Shown: positions 25,915 through 36,288 of the stretch, piece by piece | Layout: each line of letters begins with the position of its first letter | Numbering within the stretch: the first letter of the stretch is position 1 | Assembly (NCBI GenBank): GCA_018829205.1 | Contig: JAHJUE010000013.1 | Location: 28,551-92,550, forward strand | Length of the DNA stretch: 64,000 nt | Direction: 5' to 3' | Source of the DNA: Bacteroidota bacterium | GTDB taxonomy: Bacteria > Bacteroidota > Ignavibacteria > Ignavibacteriales > Melioribacteraceae | The notes under the pieces: generated by a model | Seen by the model: only the letters and a program-made list of their open reading frames with translations | Databases searched by the model: none | What the model was told of the DNA's origin: nothing | Made by a program: the position numbers and the translations under genes

Positions 25915-26975
25915 TAAAAAACAAACTCCGGCGGATATTTATTAATGTCAAAACTTATTTTCCCTGCTTCAATTAAATAAGGATCATCGCAGATTTTATT
26001 TTTGAAAAGGTTGTCAACTCCTAATCCGTGAGCAAAATTATGACTTGTTAAAGAAGCCAAATATACTAATGCGCTTTTCCCGACAGGGCTTTCAAATGAG
26101 GAAGAAAATATAACGTTCGCTCCGTGCCGCTCGGCTTCTTTTAAAATATTTATTGAATTTAATATACCGCCGATTACTGCAGGTTTTACAACAAGAAATC
26201 TGATCCCGTTTGTTAATAAAGTACTTGCGTCTTCAATGTTTTTAATTGATTCATCGGCTGCTAAATTTATTATAGTAATTACTGAAAGCTCAATTAAATC
26301 TTTTATTGAGCTTACAGGCTGTTCTATGTATTCTATGTTGAATTTTTCCAGCTCTTTTAAGTATTCTTTAGCTTCTCCGAATTCCCAGTTGCCGTTAATA
26401 TCAATACGCAAATTAATTTTACGTCCGAAACTATTGTTTATAGCATTAATCACTTTTAAATCATCGTCAAAATTCTTTCTACCGCATTTCAACTTTATAG
26501 TAGTAAATCCATTTTCTAAAAATGAATTAATATTTTTAATAATTTGTTCAGAACTGCCGAACCCGGCAACTGCATTAATATTAATTATTCTTTTATTCTG
26601 ATGACTGAATAATTTGATGTAGAAATCCGCATTACGTTTTGAAAATAATGTAAAGACTGCTTGTTCGATAGCGAATCTTAACGCAGGAAAATCTGATAAT
26701 TCATTCAAGCAGTTTTTAAATTCCTCATCGGTTACTTTTTCAAATGAACGGTTTATAAAAGAGTTTTTTATTTCAGCTAATTTATTTTCAGCCTGTTCAT
26801 AATTTTCGGTCCCGAATTCTGGCAATGGCGAACATTCCCCTTTGCCGATATTATTTAATTCATCGCTTATAATAACTATGAAAATCATCTTCTTTTCGAA
26901 AACGGACTTAGAAGTTTGGAATGGAATATTAAATATAAGTTCTTCGGAAAAATATTTAATTTCTTTAATTACCAT
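25914..26975 (-). CDS. menC: o-Succinylbenzoate synthase
   Basis: An enolase-superfamily enzyme of 353 aa showing the family's catalytic set in order: KLKCGR (KxK), the metal ligands in RIDINGNW, YIEQP and LAADES, and the distal Lys in FLVVKPAVIGG. It dehydrates the MenH product to o-succinylbenzoate. It overlaps menA by 7 bp. Some relatives are N-acylamino acid racemases or dipeptide epimerases, but the operon context makes MenC the clear choice. Confidence 0.9.
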   Translation of the reverse strand: MVIKEIKYFSEELIFNIPFQTSKSVFEKKMIFIVIISDELNNIGKGECSPLPEFGTENYEQAENKLAEIKNSFINRSFEKVTDEEFKNCLNELSDFPALRFAIEQAVFTLFSKRNADFYIKLFSHQNKRIININAVAGFGSSEQIIKNINSFLENGFTTIKLKCGRKNFDDDLKVINAINNSFGRKINLRIDINGNWEFGEAKEYLKELEKFNIEYIEQPVSSIKDLIELSVITIINLAADESIKNIEDASTLLTNGIRFLVVKPAVIGGILNSINILKEAERHGANVIFSSSFESPVGKSALVYLASLTSHNFAHGLGVDNLFKNKICDDPYLIEAGKISFDINKYPPEFVF

Positions 26976-27871
26976 AATAATATGCCGGCGGCGAATAATA
27001 TTCCGTAAATAAAGGAAAGTTTGGCAGTTAATGCGAGTGTATTATTTAGTGATTTTCCCTTAATAGAATAAATCATTTTAATTAATTTTAATGCGATTGG
27101 TAAACTTAAAAAAGGAAGGAAAACAAGGTAGCTTTGTTTATATGTAAAATAAACAACGAACAAAATTGAATATGACAGAATCATAAAAACAACATATTGA
27201 AGTCTTGCGAAAGTTGGACCCAATTTAACAGCCAGTGTATTTTTGCCGTTGGATTTATCTTCTTCAATATCCCTGTAGTTATTAATAACTAATATATTAG
27301 TAATCAAAGCGCCGACAGGGATTGAAGCCCAAACCGCAATCATTTGAACGCTTCCGGTTTGAACATAATAAGTCCCAACGGTACCGATCAAACCGAAAAA
27401 TACAAAAACGAAAATATCCCCCAATCCGTTGTATGCTAAAGGATATGGACCGGCTGTATATGCAATTCCGGCGATGATTGAAAAAATACCAATTAGTAAA
27501 ATTAGCCAGCCGCCGAGGTAAACAAGATAAAGACCAAGAAGAAATGTAAGTGCAAATGTAATAATTACCCCGGTTTTCATTTCATTAACCGAAATTAATC
27601 CCGAGGCAAGCGCGCGCGTTGGACCTAATCGTTCGTGTGTATCTTTGCCTTTTAAAAAATCGTATAAGTCATTAACAAAATTAGTCCCAATCTGAATTAA
27701 TATGGAACAAATTAAAGCAACCGCAGCAGCTAAGGGTTTAAATGAATTATGGTGCGCGGCTATTGACGAACCGATAATAACAGGGACAAATGCCGCCAGC
27801 AAGGTTTTAGGGCGACTTGCCAAAACCCAGCTTTCAATTTTTCCGATATCTTTTATTTGAGAATTTAACAT
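26969..27871 (-). CDS. menA: 1,4-Dihydroxy-2-naphthoate polyprenyltransferase
   Basis: This is a UbiA-superfamily membrane prenyltransferase of 300 aa with about nine helices. The first Asp-rich motif is NFVNDLYDFLKGKD (near 65-78), with the THERLGPTRALASGLI segment typical of MenA, and the second is NNYRDIEEDKSNGKNTLAVKLG. It attaches the polyprenyl tail to DHNA and releases CO2, giving demethylmenaquinone. The methyltransferase MenG/UbiE for the last step is not in the window. Confidence 0.92.
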   Translation of the reverse strand: MLNSQIKDIGKIESWVLASRPKTLLAAFVPVIIGSSIAAHHNSFKPLAAAVALICSILIQIGTNFVNDLYDFLKGKDTHERLGPTRALASGLISVNEMKTGVIITFALTFLLGLYLVYLGGWLILLIGIFSIIAGIAYTAGPYPLAYNGLGDIFVFVFFGLIGTVGTYYVQTGSVQMIAVWASIPVGALITNILVINNYRDIEEDKSNGKNTLAVKLGPTFARLQYVVFMILSYSILFVVYFTYKQSYLVFLPFLSLPIALKLIKMIYSIKGKSLNNTLALTAKLSFIYGILFAAGILLW

Positions 27872-27874
27872 AAG

Positions 27875-28708
27875 TTACGGCACTCTCGGAAATTTAGAAA
27901 AATCAGGTTTACGTTTTTCATTGTATGCATTACGTCCTTCCTGCGCTTCTTCGCTCATATAATAAAGCAAAGTTGCGTTTCCCGCAAGTTCCTGAATTCC
28001 GGATTGTCCGTCAAGTTCAGCATTAAATGCTGATTTTAAACATCTAACTGCAAGCGGACTCATGTTTAAAATATCCTTTGCCCAATTAACTCCTTCTTTT
28101 TCAAGATCTTCAACAGGCACAATTTTATTAACAAGTCCCATTTTGTCAGCTTCATGAGCGTTATATTGACGGCATAAAAACCATATTTCACGCGCTTTCT
28201 TTTGTCCGACAATTCTAGCTAAATAACTTGCGCCGAACCCTCCGTCGAAACTTCCTACCTTTGGACCTGTCTGGCCAAAGACAGCATTATCCGCTGCAAT
28301 AGTCATATCACAAACTACGTGAAGAACGTGTCCGCCGCCAATAGCGTAACCGGCAACTAAAGCAATTACTGGTTTAGGAATACTTCTTATTTGCTTTTGC
28401 ACATCCAATATATTTAAACGAGGAATGCCGTCGCTTCCAACATATCCTCTATCGCCGCGGATTTTCTGATCTCCGCCCGAACAGAACGCATATTTGCCGT
28501 CCTTTGCCGGACCGGCACCTGTAAGTAATATTACACCGATACTTGAATCTTCCCTTGCAATATTAAATGCGTCAAACATTTCCAAGACTGTATCAGGTCT
28601 GAATGCGTTTCTAACTTCTGGACGATTAATTGTTATCTTCGCTATACCATCCATTTTTTCAAACAGTATGTCTTTATAAGTTTTGATTGCCTGCCAATTG
28701 TAATTCAT
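27875..28708 (-). CDS. menB: 1,4-Dihydroxy-2-naphthoyl-CoA synthase
   Basis: This is a crotonase-fold ring-closing enzyme of 277 aa with [34 protein letters not shown] and the [20 protein letters not shown] segment that separates MenB from other enoyl-CoA hydratases. It cyclises o-succinylbenzoyl-CoA. The gene lies between menH and menA, with a 36-bp gap to menH and a 3-bp gap to menA. Confidence 0.94.
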   Translation of the reverse strand: MNYNWQAIKTYKDILFEKMDGIAKITINRPEVRNAFRPDTVLEMFDAFNIAREDSSIGVILLTGAGPAKDGKYAFCSGGDQKIRGDRGYVGSDGIPRLNILDVQKQIRSIPKPVIALVAGYAIGGGHVLHVVCDMTIAADNAVFGQTGPKVGSFDGGFGASYLARIVGQKKAREIWFLCRQYNAHEADKMGLVNKIVPVEDLEKEGVNWAKDILNMSPLAVRCLKSAFNAELDGQSGIQELAGNATLLYYMSEEAQEGRNAYNEKRKPDFSKFPRVP

Positions 28709-28744
28709 GGTTACCTTTCTTTTTATCTTAATTATAATTAAAAA

Positions 28745-29572
28745 TTATAAAAATATTTTTAAATATTTGTTTACGTAAAATATATATTCTTTCTCATTTT
28801 CAATGTGAGTATTGTGCCCCGCATTAAAAACAATTGCATGCTCAGCATTGCTAAATTCATTTACAAATAATTTGTTAATATTAGTAAACTTTTCGTCTAG
28901 TACTCCGGTTATGAACAGCACAGGGATAACATATTCATTAAAATTTTTCAAATCAATATTCATATTTCCTGTACTGAATCCACGTAAAGAATTTGAAAGT
29001 CCGACGGCAGAATTATTTAATTTTGATTTTACCAAAGCATTAAATTTTTCATCGGGAATATTTTTTAACGTCTCAAATAAAGGAATGCTCATCCAATATT
29101 TAATGAAACTCTCTAAACCTTCTGCTTTAATTTTATCGGCTAGTATAAAATCGTTTTTTAATCTTTCCAGTTTTTCCGTTTCATTGTTCAATCCTTTTGA
29201 AGCGCTTTCTAAAATTAGACCTGAAATTTTTTGCGGATACTTTGCAGCGTAATATAAAGCGGCTCTACCTCCCATTGAATAACCGCAGAGAATAATTTTA
29301 TCAAATCCCAGGTATTCAAAAATCAAGTTGAGTTGACTAACAATAGCCTGAGGCGTATAATGATCCAATTCAAGGGGAGAGGAAGATTTCCCGTGGCCGA
29401 TTAGATCAACAGCAACCGGTAAAAATGTATCGGGAAGTTTATCATAAATGAAATTCCAGTCATTTGACGAACCGGTAAAACCGTGAATAAAAACTATGGG
29501 CTTCAGACCTTTGTTTAATTTAGTATCATCCACAACCATATTAAATTGAAGCTGATCTAATTTAATTATCAT
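28745..29572 (-). CDS. menH: SHCHC synthase, alpha/beta hydrolase
   Basis: This alpha/beta hydrolase of 275 aa has the oxyanion-hole segment HGFTGSSNDW near 29-38, nucleophile elbow GYSMGGRAALYYA near 98-110, Asp in FITGVLDEKF and His in AGHNTHIENE. MenH eliminates pyruvate from SEPHCHC to give SHCHC. Assignment rests on the fold plus its place between menD (11-bp overlap) and menB. Confidence 0.88.
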   Translation of the reverse strand: MIIKLDQLQFNMVVDDTKLNKGLKPIVFIHGFTGSSNDWNFIYDKLPDTFLPVAVDLIGHGKSSSPLELDHYTPQAIVSQLNLIFEYLGFDKIILCGYSMGGRAALYYAAKYPQKISGLILESASKGLNNETEKLERLKNDFILADKIKAEGLESFIKYWMSIPLFETLKNIPDEKFNALVKSKLNNSAVGLSNSLRGFSTGNMNIDLKNFNEYVIPVLFITGVLDEKFTNINKLFVNEFSNAEHAIVFNAGHNTHIENEKEYIFYVNKYLKIFL

Positions 29573-31337
29573 TTAAAATACTGTCTGTTAATAATAGAGA
29601 TTCATTTGAAAACTTTTTTCTTAACAAATGTGATTTTGAAGAATCAGTTTTTATTTGAAGGACTGTGAAATTAGTTAAGGATAATGCCTTTTTAAATTCA
29701 GTATTAAATAGTTCCCAGTTTTTAATATTCACAAAATTTCCATTATAGCCTTCGACAATTTTAGAAAAATTTATCGTATGCGGAGTTTTAAAATAATCAT
29801 TAAAAACATTTTGATATTTAGAAATTGGAAGCATATCAAAAATTGCGCCGCCGTTATTATTAATTAATATAATAACTAATGGAACTTTATAATTCTTTGC
29901 ACCAAGCAATCCGTTAAGATCGTGATAAAAAGATAAGTCACCGGTAATAAGTACGGTTTGTTTTTTTGAACTAGCCGCAATACCCAACGCAGTAGAAGTA
30001 ATGCCGTCTATTCCGCTGGCGCCCCGGTTTGAGAATACTTTAATATGTTTATCCGATACTTCAGAAAAATATTCCAAATCCCGGGCAGGCATACTATTTG
30101 AAATCATCAAGTTAGAATTATCCGGCAACAAAGAAATTACTTCGTTTATAATTCTGCCTTCAAAAGGAAATTCCGCACAAAAAATTTCACGTCTTCTTAT
30201 CTCGCAAATATTCTCGTCGATTGTTTTTATTGTGTTAAAATATTTGTTATCAACTTTCGGCTTAGTTTCACTTTTTAAGCTTTCTTTTCTAAAGAATTCT
30301 TTAATAAATGATTCCGGTTTCAAATTTATAATCGTCCCTGCATTTTTCGACGGATCCATTAAATCACCGAATTCATTTACAAGAATTATCTTAGCTTTTG
30401 ACTTTTCAAAAAATTCCAGGGCCGGATTTGTAGTAGGGGCCGCGCCGAATTGTATTATGATTTGCGGATCAAAATTTTGGATAAACTTTGCTGAACGCAA
30501 AAATGTATCGAAGTTTGAAACTATAAATTTATTTTTTGAAAAACGTACCGAAGATAAAGCGCTTGCAAAAACAGGAAAATTATTTTTAGAAGAAAACTTT
30601 TTTAGTAAACTTATAAAAGAATTATCATATTCACCGGGTCCGCAGAATATAATTCCCTTATCTGAATTTCTAATAATTTGAAAAATCTTTTCGGGAATTT
30701 TAATGTCGCTTAATTTCGAATTGTTTAATCCATTAAAATTTACGGAAGAAATATCATTTAACAATTTAGAGTCAATTTTGTCTGTATACGAATCCGGTTC
30801 AAAAGGTTTGTCAAAAGGGAAATTAATATGAACCGGTCCGCGGTTGTCGTGCATAGATAAATAAAAAGCATCGGCGGCAGTTTTTTTTATTTTCAGCAAT
30901 TTTGATTTTGAAATTGAAGGGAGTCCTGCATTGTAATATTTTCTTATATGATTTTTATAAAGATTAATTTGGTTTATTGTCTGGTTTGCTCCGCAGTTAT
31001 AATATTTTGGCGGACGATCGCCGGTGCAAATTATCAGCGGCGTTCTTTGATAATACGCTTCTATTATGGCAGGATAAAGTTCTGCAGCCGCTGTTCCCGA
31101 GGTTGTTACGACTGCGACGGGTGTATTCGAACTTTTAGCGAGGCCTAATGCAAAGAATGCGCTTGAACGTTCATCAATCAGCACATATTTTTTTATGTTT
31201 TTATTTTCAGCGAAAGCGAAAGTAAGCGGGGTGCTTCGTGAACCGGGGGATATGCAAACATACCTTACCCCGCAGGCAGCTAATTGTTTAACAAACAAAT
31301 CAGCCCATAAAATATTACGGTTGATATGCTTTTTCAT
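29562..31337 (-). CDS. menD: SEPHCHC synthase
   Basis: This thiamine-diphosphate enzyme of 591 aa has CISPGSRSTPLTFAF and DERSSAFFALGLAK in the N-terminal domain and the ThDP motif GDLSFYHDLNGLLGAK with downstream NNNGGAIFDMLP in the C-terminal domain. It adds 2-oxoglutarate to isochorismate. It overlaps menF by 23 bp and menH by 11 bp, indicating tight coupling of the first three steps. Confidence 0.94.
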   Translation of the reverse strand: MKKHINRNILWADLFVKQLAACGVRYVCISPGSRSTPLTFAFAENKNIKKYVLIDERSSAFFALGLAKSSNTPVAVVTTSGTAAAELYPAIIEAYYQRTPLIICTGDRPPKYYNCGANQTINQINLYKNHIRKYYNAGLPSISKSKLLKIKKTAADAFYLSMHDNRGPVHINFPFDKPFEPDSYTDKIDSKLLNDISSVNFNGLNNSKLSDIKIPEKIFQIIRNSDKGIIFCGPGEYDNSFISLLKKFSSKNNFPVFASALSSVRFSKNKFIVSNFDTFLRSAKFIQNFDPQIIIQFGAAPTTNPALEFFEKSKAKIILVNEFGDLMDPSKNAGTIINLKPESFIKEFFRKESLKSETKPKVDNKYFNTIKTIDENICEIRRREIFCAEFPFEGRIINEVISLLPDNSNLMISNSMPARDLEYFSEVSDKHIKVFSNRGASGIDGITSTALGIAASSKKQTVLITGDLSFYHDLNGLLGAKNYKVPLVIILINNNGGAIFDMLPISKYQNVFNDYFKTPHTINFSKIVEGYNGNFVNIKNWELFNTEFKKALSLTNFTVLQIKTDSSKSHLLRKKFSNESLLLTDSILNDN

Positions 31338-32724
31338 TTTCGAAAAGTGACAAGATTGGTTTTAATTTTAATTCAGTCTCTTCAAATTCTAATATCGGAT
31401 CAGAGCCTTCAACAATTCCGCAGCCGGCAAAAGCGTAAAGGTCTTTTCCATTAAGCAGCGCGGAGCGAATTGATACGGCGAATTCACCTTCGTTATCAAA
31501 ATTGAACCATCCTGTAATACCGGCAAATAATCCGCGCTCAAAATTTTCAAGCTGTTTAATATTGCTTAATGCTATTGACCAAGGCGCTCCGCATATTGCC
31601 GGAGTAGGGTGAATTGATTTTAAAAGATGAAAGATTGTGTATTCTTTGTTCAGTTTGGCTTTAATAGGCGTCCACAAATGCTGGATATTGGATAGTTTTC
31701 TTATAATTGGGTTCTGATCATAAATGATTTTATCCGAAAAATCTTTAAATGAGTCTTCAATAAATTCAACAACTGCTCTTTGTTCGGCAAGATTTTTTTT
31801 ACTGTTTAATAGTTCTTCTTCAAACTTTTTATCTTCTGCGTCATCTTTGCCGCGAGGGAAGGAACCAGCCAATGCATCGGCTTCAATCCAGCCGTTTGAA
31901 ATCTTCGCCAGTTTTTCAGGAGAGGCTCCGAAGAAAACAGAGTCATTATTTTTAAATGCGAAAATATAACATTTGGGAAAATCTTTACTGAGCTTTGAAA
32001 GCAATTTATATAGTTTTGGAACGGATTCAAATCTAAGCTGTACTTTCCTGGATAATACAATTTTCTGAATTTCGTTTTTCGAAATTTTATTGAGCGCCGA
32101 TTTTACTTTTTCAGTCCAGCTCTCTTTTTCATTTTCCGGGCTTTCTTCTTCAACCTTATAAAATTTTAATTCTTGTTCGCCGTTTGTTTTATTGTATGTT
32201 AACAGTTCATAACCTAACTGGAAAGAATTTAATATATCTTCAAGCGAATCGGATATGAAAAAATTAGTGAGAAGAAAATTTCCGTCATTGTTCGAGATCA
32301 ATATATTTTTCGGTATTCTCCATTCGGAGTCGGCGTAATCCCGCCAAATTTCATTTTTATCGTCGGCAGAAAATTTCATACCGCCAACAATTAGAGGTAC
32401 GGAGGTTAGGTTATATTCTGCCCAATTATTATGAAAATTTTTCTGGAGTTTTTTAAATTTCTCTTCTGTTTTTTCAGTTCTTTTCTGACCGTTCTCTGAG
32501 ATCGAGAAAATGGAATCAGCGCAAAAAATTGATGTATTTTCAGCCGGAATGCTCCAATAAAAATAATTATTATTTTTGTTTTGATATAAATATAGTATCG
32601 AGTCGAAGTTAATACTATCTACTCTTGAAACGAAACTTACCAAAACCGATTCGTTTACTTCACCGGATGTCTTGTTTATTACATCGTCGCGAAATATTAG
32701 TAATTTTTCTTTATGTGTTCTCAA
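31315..32724 (-). CDS. menF: Isochorismate synthase
   Basis: This is a chorismate-utilising enzyme of 469 aa, with the motifs KIVLSRKVQLRFE, FFGASPEKLAKI, ADALAGSFPRGKDD, SIHPTPAICGAP, ERGLFAGITGWF and AGCGIVEGSDP in the usual order. It starts menaquinone synthesis from chorismate. The first in-frame start is a TTG and no ATG lies close by, so the start is moderately certain. It opens the seven-gene minus-strand men operon; the 122 bp upstream separates it from a divergent peptidase gene. Confidence 0.92.
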   Translation of the reverse strand: MRTHKEKLLIFRDDVINKTSGEVNESVLVSFVSRVDSINFDSILYLYQNKNNNYFYWSIPAENTSIFCADSIFSISENGQKRTEKTEEKFKKLQKNFHNNWAEYNLTSVPLIVGGMKFSADDKNEIWRDYADSEWRIPKNILISNNDGNFLLTNFFISDSLEDILNSFQLGYELLTYNKTNGEQELKFYKVEEESPENEKESWTEKVKSALNKISKNEIQKIVLSRKVQLRFESVPKLYKLLSKLSKDFPKCYIFAFKNNDSVFFGASPEKLAKISNGWIEADALAGSFPRGKDDAEDKKFEEELLNSKKNLAEQRAVVEFIEDSFKDFSDKIIYDQNPIIRKLSNIQHLWTPIKAKLNKEYTIFHLLKSIHPTPAICGAPWSIALSNIKQLENFERGLFAGITGWFNFDNEGEFAVSIRSALLNGKDLYAFAGCGIVEGSDPILEFEETELKLKPILSLFENEKAYQP

Positions 32725-32846
32725 AATATCGCAGATTCTTAGAAATTATTATCTAAATATAATTGAAACAAATGAAGTATCAAATGTGAAAATCATCATT
32801 TCTTTTTAGTTACTTTTTATTTAATTTTGATTAAGTTGAGTGGAGA

Positions 32847-33518
32847 TTGAATCTGAACTATAGAACTGATGAGATTATAGAATTCAAGTTTAAAGTTAAA
32901 AAGAGTAAAAAAGCAAAATACGTTAGTTTAAGAGTTTCACCTTTCGATGGTTTAGAAGTTGTGGTCCCATTTTTTTTGAAAGATTTTAATGTTGAAAAAT
33001 TATTATATTCGAAAAGAGTATGGATTAAACAAAAACTGCTGATTGTTCAGAACCTGAAAACCAAACGATTATTATTCGGAAATAAGATTTTATTAGAAGA
33101 ACAGTTTAATCTATTTGATAATTTTTCAGTTCTTTTAAATAATGATAAGTTGATTATATCAAAACCATTATCTTATAACCGTAATGTTGATGAAATTTTT
33201 GAAAAATGGCTTTTTGAACAAGCAGAAAATTATATACCTAAGCGAGTCAATTATATTGCAAAGCATTTTAATTTTGAGTTTAACAAAATCAAAATTAAAA
33301 ATCAGAAGACAAGGTGGGGCAGCTGTTCCAGTAAAAAAAATCTTTCATTTAATTACAGATTGATTAGCTTTGATAAAAAAGTAATTGATTATGTAATTAT
33401 ACATGAACTTTGTCATTTGAAAGAAATGAATCATTCAAAAGATTTTTGGAAACTTGTTGAAGATTGTATGCCAGACTATAAGCTCCATAGGAAGATGATT
33501 CAAAATATAAATAACTAA
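32847..33518 (+). CDS. YgjP-like (DUF45) zinc metallopeptidase domain protein
   Basis: The 223-residue protein has the DUF45/YgjP layout: an N-terminal beta-rich part (KKAKYVSLRVSPFDGLEVVVP), then KTRWGSCSSKKNLSFNYRL and the zinc site HELCHLKEMNHSKDFW, with HExxH and the third-ligand region. Relatives occur singly or in type I restriction loci; the physiological substrate is unknown. The start is a TTG just after an in-frame stop, the only usable start there; GGAG at 32842-32845 is too close to it to be a good ribosome binding site. Confidence 0.75.
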   Translation: MNLNYRTDEIIEFKFKVKKSKKAKYVSLRVSPFDGLEVVVPFFLKDFNVEKLLYSKRVWIKQKLLIVQNLKTKRLLFGNKILLEEQFNLFDNFSVLLNNDKLIISKPLSYNRNVDEIFEKWLFEQAENYIPKRVNYIAKHFNFEFNKIKIKNQKTRWGSCSSKKNLSFNYRLISFDKKVIDYVIIHELCHLKEMNHSKDFWKLVEDCMPDYKLHRKMIQNINN

Positions 33519-33544
33519 ACTTGCCATAATAAAGAGGGAGTAAC

Positions 33545-33970
33545 ATGCAAGACACTAAATCAAAGCTGGCTTTAGAACTATGGAGTAAGTTATCCAAAGC
33601 TCACGACATAGTGCGAAAGTCGCATATTAAACAAATGTCTGTTCATAATTTAACAGCTCCGCAGTTCCATGTACTCGAAGTGTTAAAATCTTCGGGACCG
33701 ATACCTTTAAAAAGAATTAGCGAAGAATTGTTAGTAACAGGCGCAAATATCACATGTGTAGTAGATAATTTGGAAAAAGAGGATCTTGTAAAAAGAGTGC
33801 CTTCAAAAGAAGACAGAAGAGTTATTAATGCCGAACTTACAGATAAAGGCAGACAGAAATTAGAAAACATTTATCCTCAATATGTAGAAAATATGAAAAA
33901 TATTACACGTGTACTTTCTGAAAACGAGCAGCAGCAATTATCTGTTCTTTTAGAAAAATTAAACGCATAA
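33545..33970 (+). CDS. MarR family transcriptional regulator
   Basis: This 141-aa winged-helix protein has the MarR pattern: PQFHVLEVLKSSGPIPLKRISEELLVTGANITCVVDNLEKEDLV (recognition helix) and the wing RVPSKEDRRVINAELTDKGR. A GGGAG precedes the ATG by about 6 bases. It lies 26 bp after the peptidase gene and may be cotranscribed with it. The ligand and target operator are unknown. Confidence 0.88.
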   Translation: MQDTKSKLALELWSKLSKAHDIVRKSHIKQMSVHNLTAPQFHVLEVLKSSGPIPLKRISEELLVTGANITCVVDNLEKEDLVKRVPSKEDRRVINAELTDKGRQKLENIYPQYVENMKNITRVLSENEQQQLSVLLEKLNA

Positions 33971-33994
33971 TTATTATAAGAGAAAAAGATTCTT

Positions 33995-34846
33995 TTAATT
34001 TTTTAACTCAAATACGAGAGCTATCCATTCATCTAATTGAAGTTTATCAATAACATTTAAGTTAGGTAATGAATAGCTCTTTTTTATATCATCCTTGTCA
34101 ACATCCAATATACCGGAAAGAATTAATTTACCCCCGGGAGTAATTTTTTTGTAAAGTTCTTCATTAATATTAAGCAGAACATTTTTATTAATGTTTGCCA
34201 GGACTAAATTAAAATCTGATTCTTCTATTTCATGAACTTCACAGTTTTTAACTTCAATCCTGTCGGAAACATTGTTTAACTCAATATTCTCGTTCCCGTT
34301 TATTAAGCACCATTCGTCATTATCAATTGCAATTGCGGAGGCTCCGCCTAAAAGCACCGATGCAATCGCAAGTACTGCTGTTCCGCTGCCCACATCAATG
34401 GTTTTAATTCCTGGGACCACATATTTCTCCAAAGCCAACAATACAAGTTTAGTTGTCTGATGTTCGCCGGTTCCGAATGACATTTTGGGAACAATTTCTA
34501 TAACCACTTGCTCCTGTTTCGGAATATAATCCTTAAAAGTAGGCTTAATAACTATTTTATCTGATATTTGAATTACATTAATTGTTTTTTCCCACTCCGC
34601 ATTCCAATTCTGATCTTCGTACGTTTTTTCATCAATTGAAAAATTTTCTATCAGATTTTCTTTAATTAATCCGTTTAAAAGATTTTCGACAATCTCGGAA
34701 GAGATATTGTTTTCTTCGAGCGCGTTAACAATTAAATAATTATCCATTTCCTGTATTCCGGCAATTTCAAGATTCCACAAACAGCCGCTTAACAAATCAA
34801 CATTAAAAGGGTTAGCCGTAACAATAAATTCTTTATAATTTTTCAT
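33995..34846 (-). CDS. prmA: Ribosomal protein L11 methyltransferase
   Basis: PrmA trimethylates L11. The 283-aa protein shows the N-terminal substrate domain with DQNWNAEWEKT (WxxxW) followed by VIEIVPKMSFGTGEHQTTKL, the SAM motif TIDVGSGTAVLAIAS and the NPPY-like LVLANINKNVLLNI. It is separated from dacB by 6 bp, so the two are likely cotranscribed. Confidence 0.92.
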   Translation of the reverse strand: MKNYKEFIVTANPFNVDLLSGCLWNLEIAGIQEMDNYLIVNALEENNISSEIVENLLNGLIKENLIENFSIDEKTYEDQNWNAEWEKTINVIQISDKIVIKPTFKDYIPKQEQVVIEIVPKMSFGTGEHQTTKLVLLALEKYVVPGIKTIDVGSGTAVLAIASVLLGGASAIAIDNDEWCLINGNENIELNNVSDRIEVKNCEVHEIEESDFNLVLANINKNVLLNINEELYKKITPGGKLILSGILDVDKDDIKKSYSLPNLNVIDKLQLDEWIALVFELKN

Positions 34847-34852
34847 ATTATT

Positions 34853-36271
34853 TTATTTATACTCCGAAAGTAATTTGCAAATTTCATCCTGAAAATTGCG
34901 CGCTGTTTTTGAACTGCCTTTATAATTTTGTATTATAATTGAGAACGCAATTAGATGATCATTTTTTGTTTTTAAATATCCTGAAAGAGAACTTACTCCG
35001 CTTAATGTTCCTGTTTTCGCATGAACATTGTTAAATGCCGGGCTGTTCTTCATTCTGTTTTTTAATGTTCCGTCGACTCCGCCAACCGGCAGAGATTCCC
35101 AAAACAGCGGGTACAATTTTTTTTGATCGCGGTAAATATATTTTAACAGCTGTGTTAATAGTTCGGCAGATATTAAATTATAATGCGATACTCCCGAACC
35201 GTCAACAATTCTATAATCGGCCGGATTTAAACCGGTTAACACAATTAAACTATCTTGAACTTTTATTCCGTTTTCGGCGGTAGCAGGGTTGCCGAAATAT
35301 TTGTTGGAAATTGCGCGCAAAGTCATTTCAGCGCTTAAGTTGTCGCTTTCTTTATTCAAGTTTAAAATCACTTCACCGTAGTTTCTTTCCCAGGCAAATA
35401 TTTTTTCAGCTTCTTCGGGAAGCGGATTAAATTCACAATGCCCATTTATTTTAATTCCGTTGTTTAATAAACTTTGTTCCGCTAACTTCAAAAAATATAA
35501 CCCGGGATTAACAATATTAATAGTTACGGTATCTTTTTCAGTTTTGTAAAATAAATTTCCCTCTGCAGCAATGTTATTATTTCTGTTCACCCAATCTCTT
35601 TTTATGGAAAAATTAGAACTGTCACTTTTAATTGTTTGCGACGTATTTCGAATATTAAAATAATTTATGGGCGTCAGGATATTTATCTTTACTTCTTCCC
35701 CAATATTTGCGGGAGAGTATTCAATTTTAACACAAGCGTCATTTATTATTAAAGGAGTAAAATATGGGAAATCTTTAGAAAGTTCGTCATCCCACATCCA
35801 GCCGTTTCCCCAGAACAATGAATCAAGCATTGATACATCGCCGTATAAATTCCCTTTTATTTCTTTTATCCCGAAATTTTTAATTTCACCGGTTAAAGAA
35901 TCCAATTCATCAGACGTAAAGTCAGGATCGCATCCTCCAACAAAATAAATATCACCATAACATATTGAATCAATAACTTCGCCGGTATGATAAACAGAAG
36001 TTGAAAATTTGTAATCTGGACCCAGAAAAACTAATCCGGCGGCTGATGTTAAAAGTTTTAAATTCGATGCCGGCTTCAGCAGCAGTTTTTCGTTTTTTCT
36101 GTATAGAATTTTTGAGTCGGTAAGATCGTAAATTTCAATTGCAGCGGCTGCAGTTTTAAAGAAGTCGTTTTTTAAAAGTAAATCGATATCAGTTTGAAAA
36201 GATGATTTATTCTGGGAGAAAACAAATCCGGGAATAAATATTAATAATAAAAGTGATTTGACAATTTTCAT
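34853..36271 (-). CDS. dacB: D-alanyl-D-alanine carboxypeptidase/endopeptidase (PBP4 family)
   Basis: This is a penicillin-binding peptidase of the S13 family. The three active-site motifs are SNLK in KPASNLKLLTSA, SDN in ESDNLSAEM and KTG in HAKTGTLSG; the large domain inserted after SxxK that marks class C enzymes is present. The chosen ATG at 36271 begins a clean signal peptide (MKIVKSLLLLIFIPGFVFS); an in-frame ATG at 36298 would add nine residues and overlap the upstream gene. The enzyme should trim or cut peptidoglycan peptides in the periplasm. Confidence 0.9.
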   Translation of the reverse strand: MKIVKSLLLLIFIPGFVFSQNKSSFQTDIDLLLKNDFFKTAAAAIEIYDLTDSKILYRKNEKLLLKPASNLKLLTSAAGLVFLGPDYKFSTSVYHTGEVIDSICYGDIYFVGGCDPDFTSDELDSLTGEIKNFGIKEIKGNLYGDVSMLDSLFWGNGWMWDDELSKDFPYFTPLIINDACVKIEYSPANIGEEVKINILTPINYFNIRNTSQTIKSDSSNFSIKRDWVNRNNNIAAEGNLFYKTEKDTVTINIVNPGLYFLKLAEQSLLNNGIKINGHCEFNPLPEEAEKIFAWERNYGEVILNLNKESDNLSAEMTLRAISNKYFGNPATAENGIKVQDSLIVLTGLNPADYRIVDGSGVSHYNLISAELLTQLLKYIYRDQKKLYPLFWESLPVGGVDGTLKNRMKNSPAFNNVHAKTGTLSGVSSLSGYLKTKNDHLIAFSIIIQNYKGSSKTARNFQDEICKLLSEYK

Positions 36272-36288
36272 ATTTATTCCGTAATAAA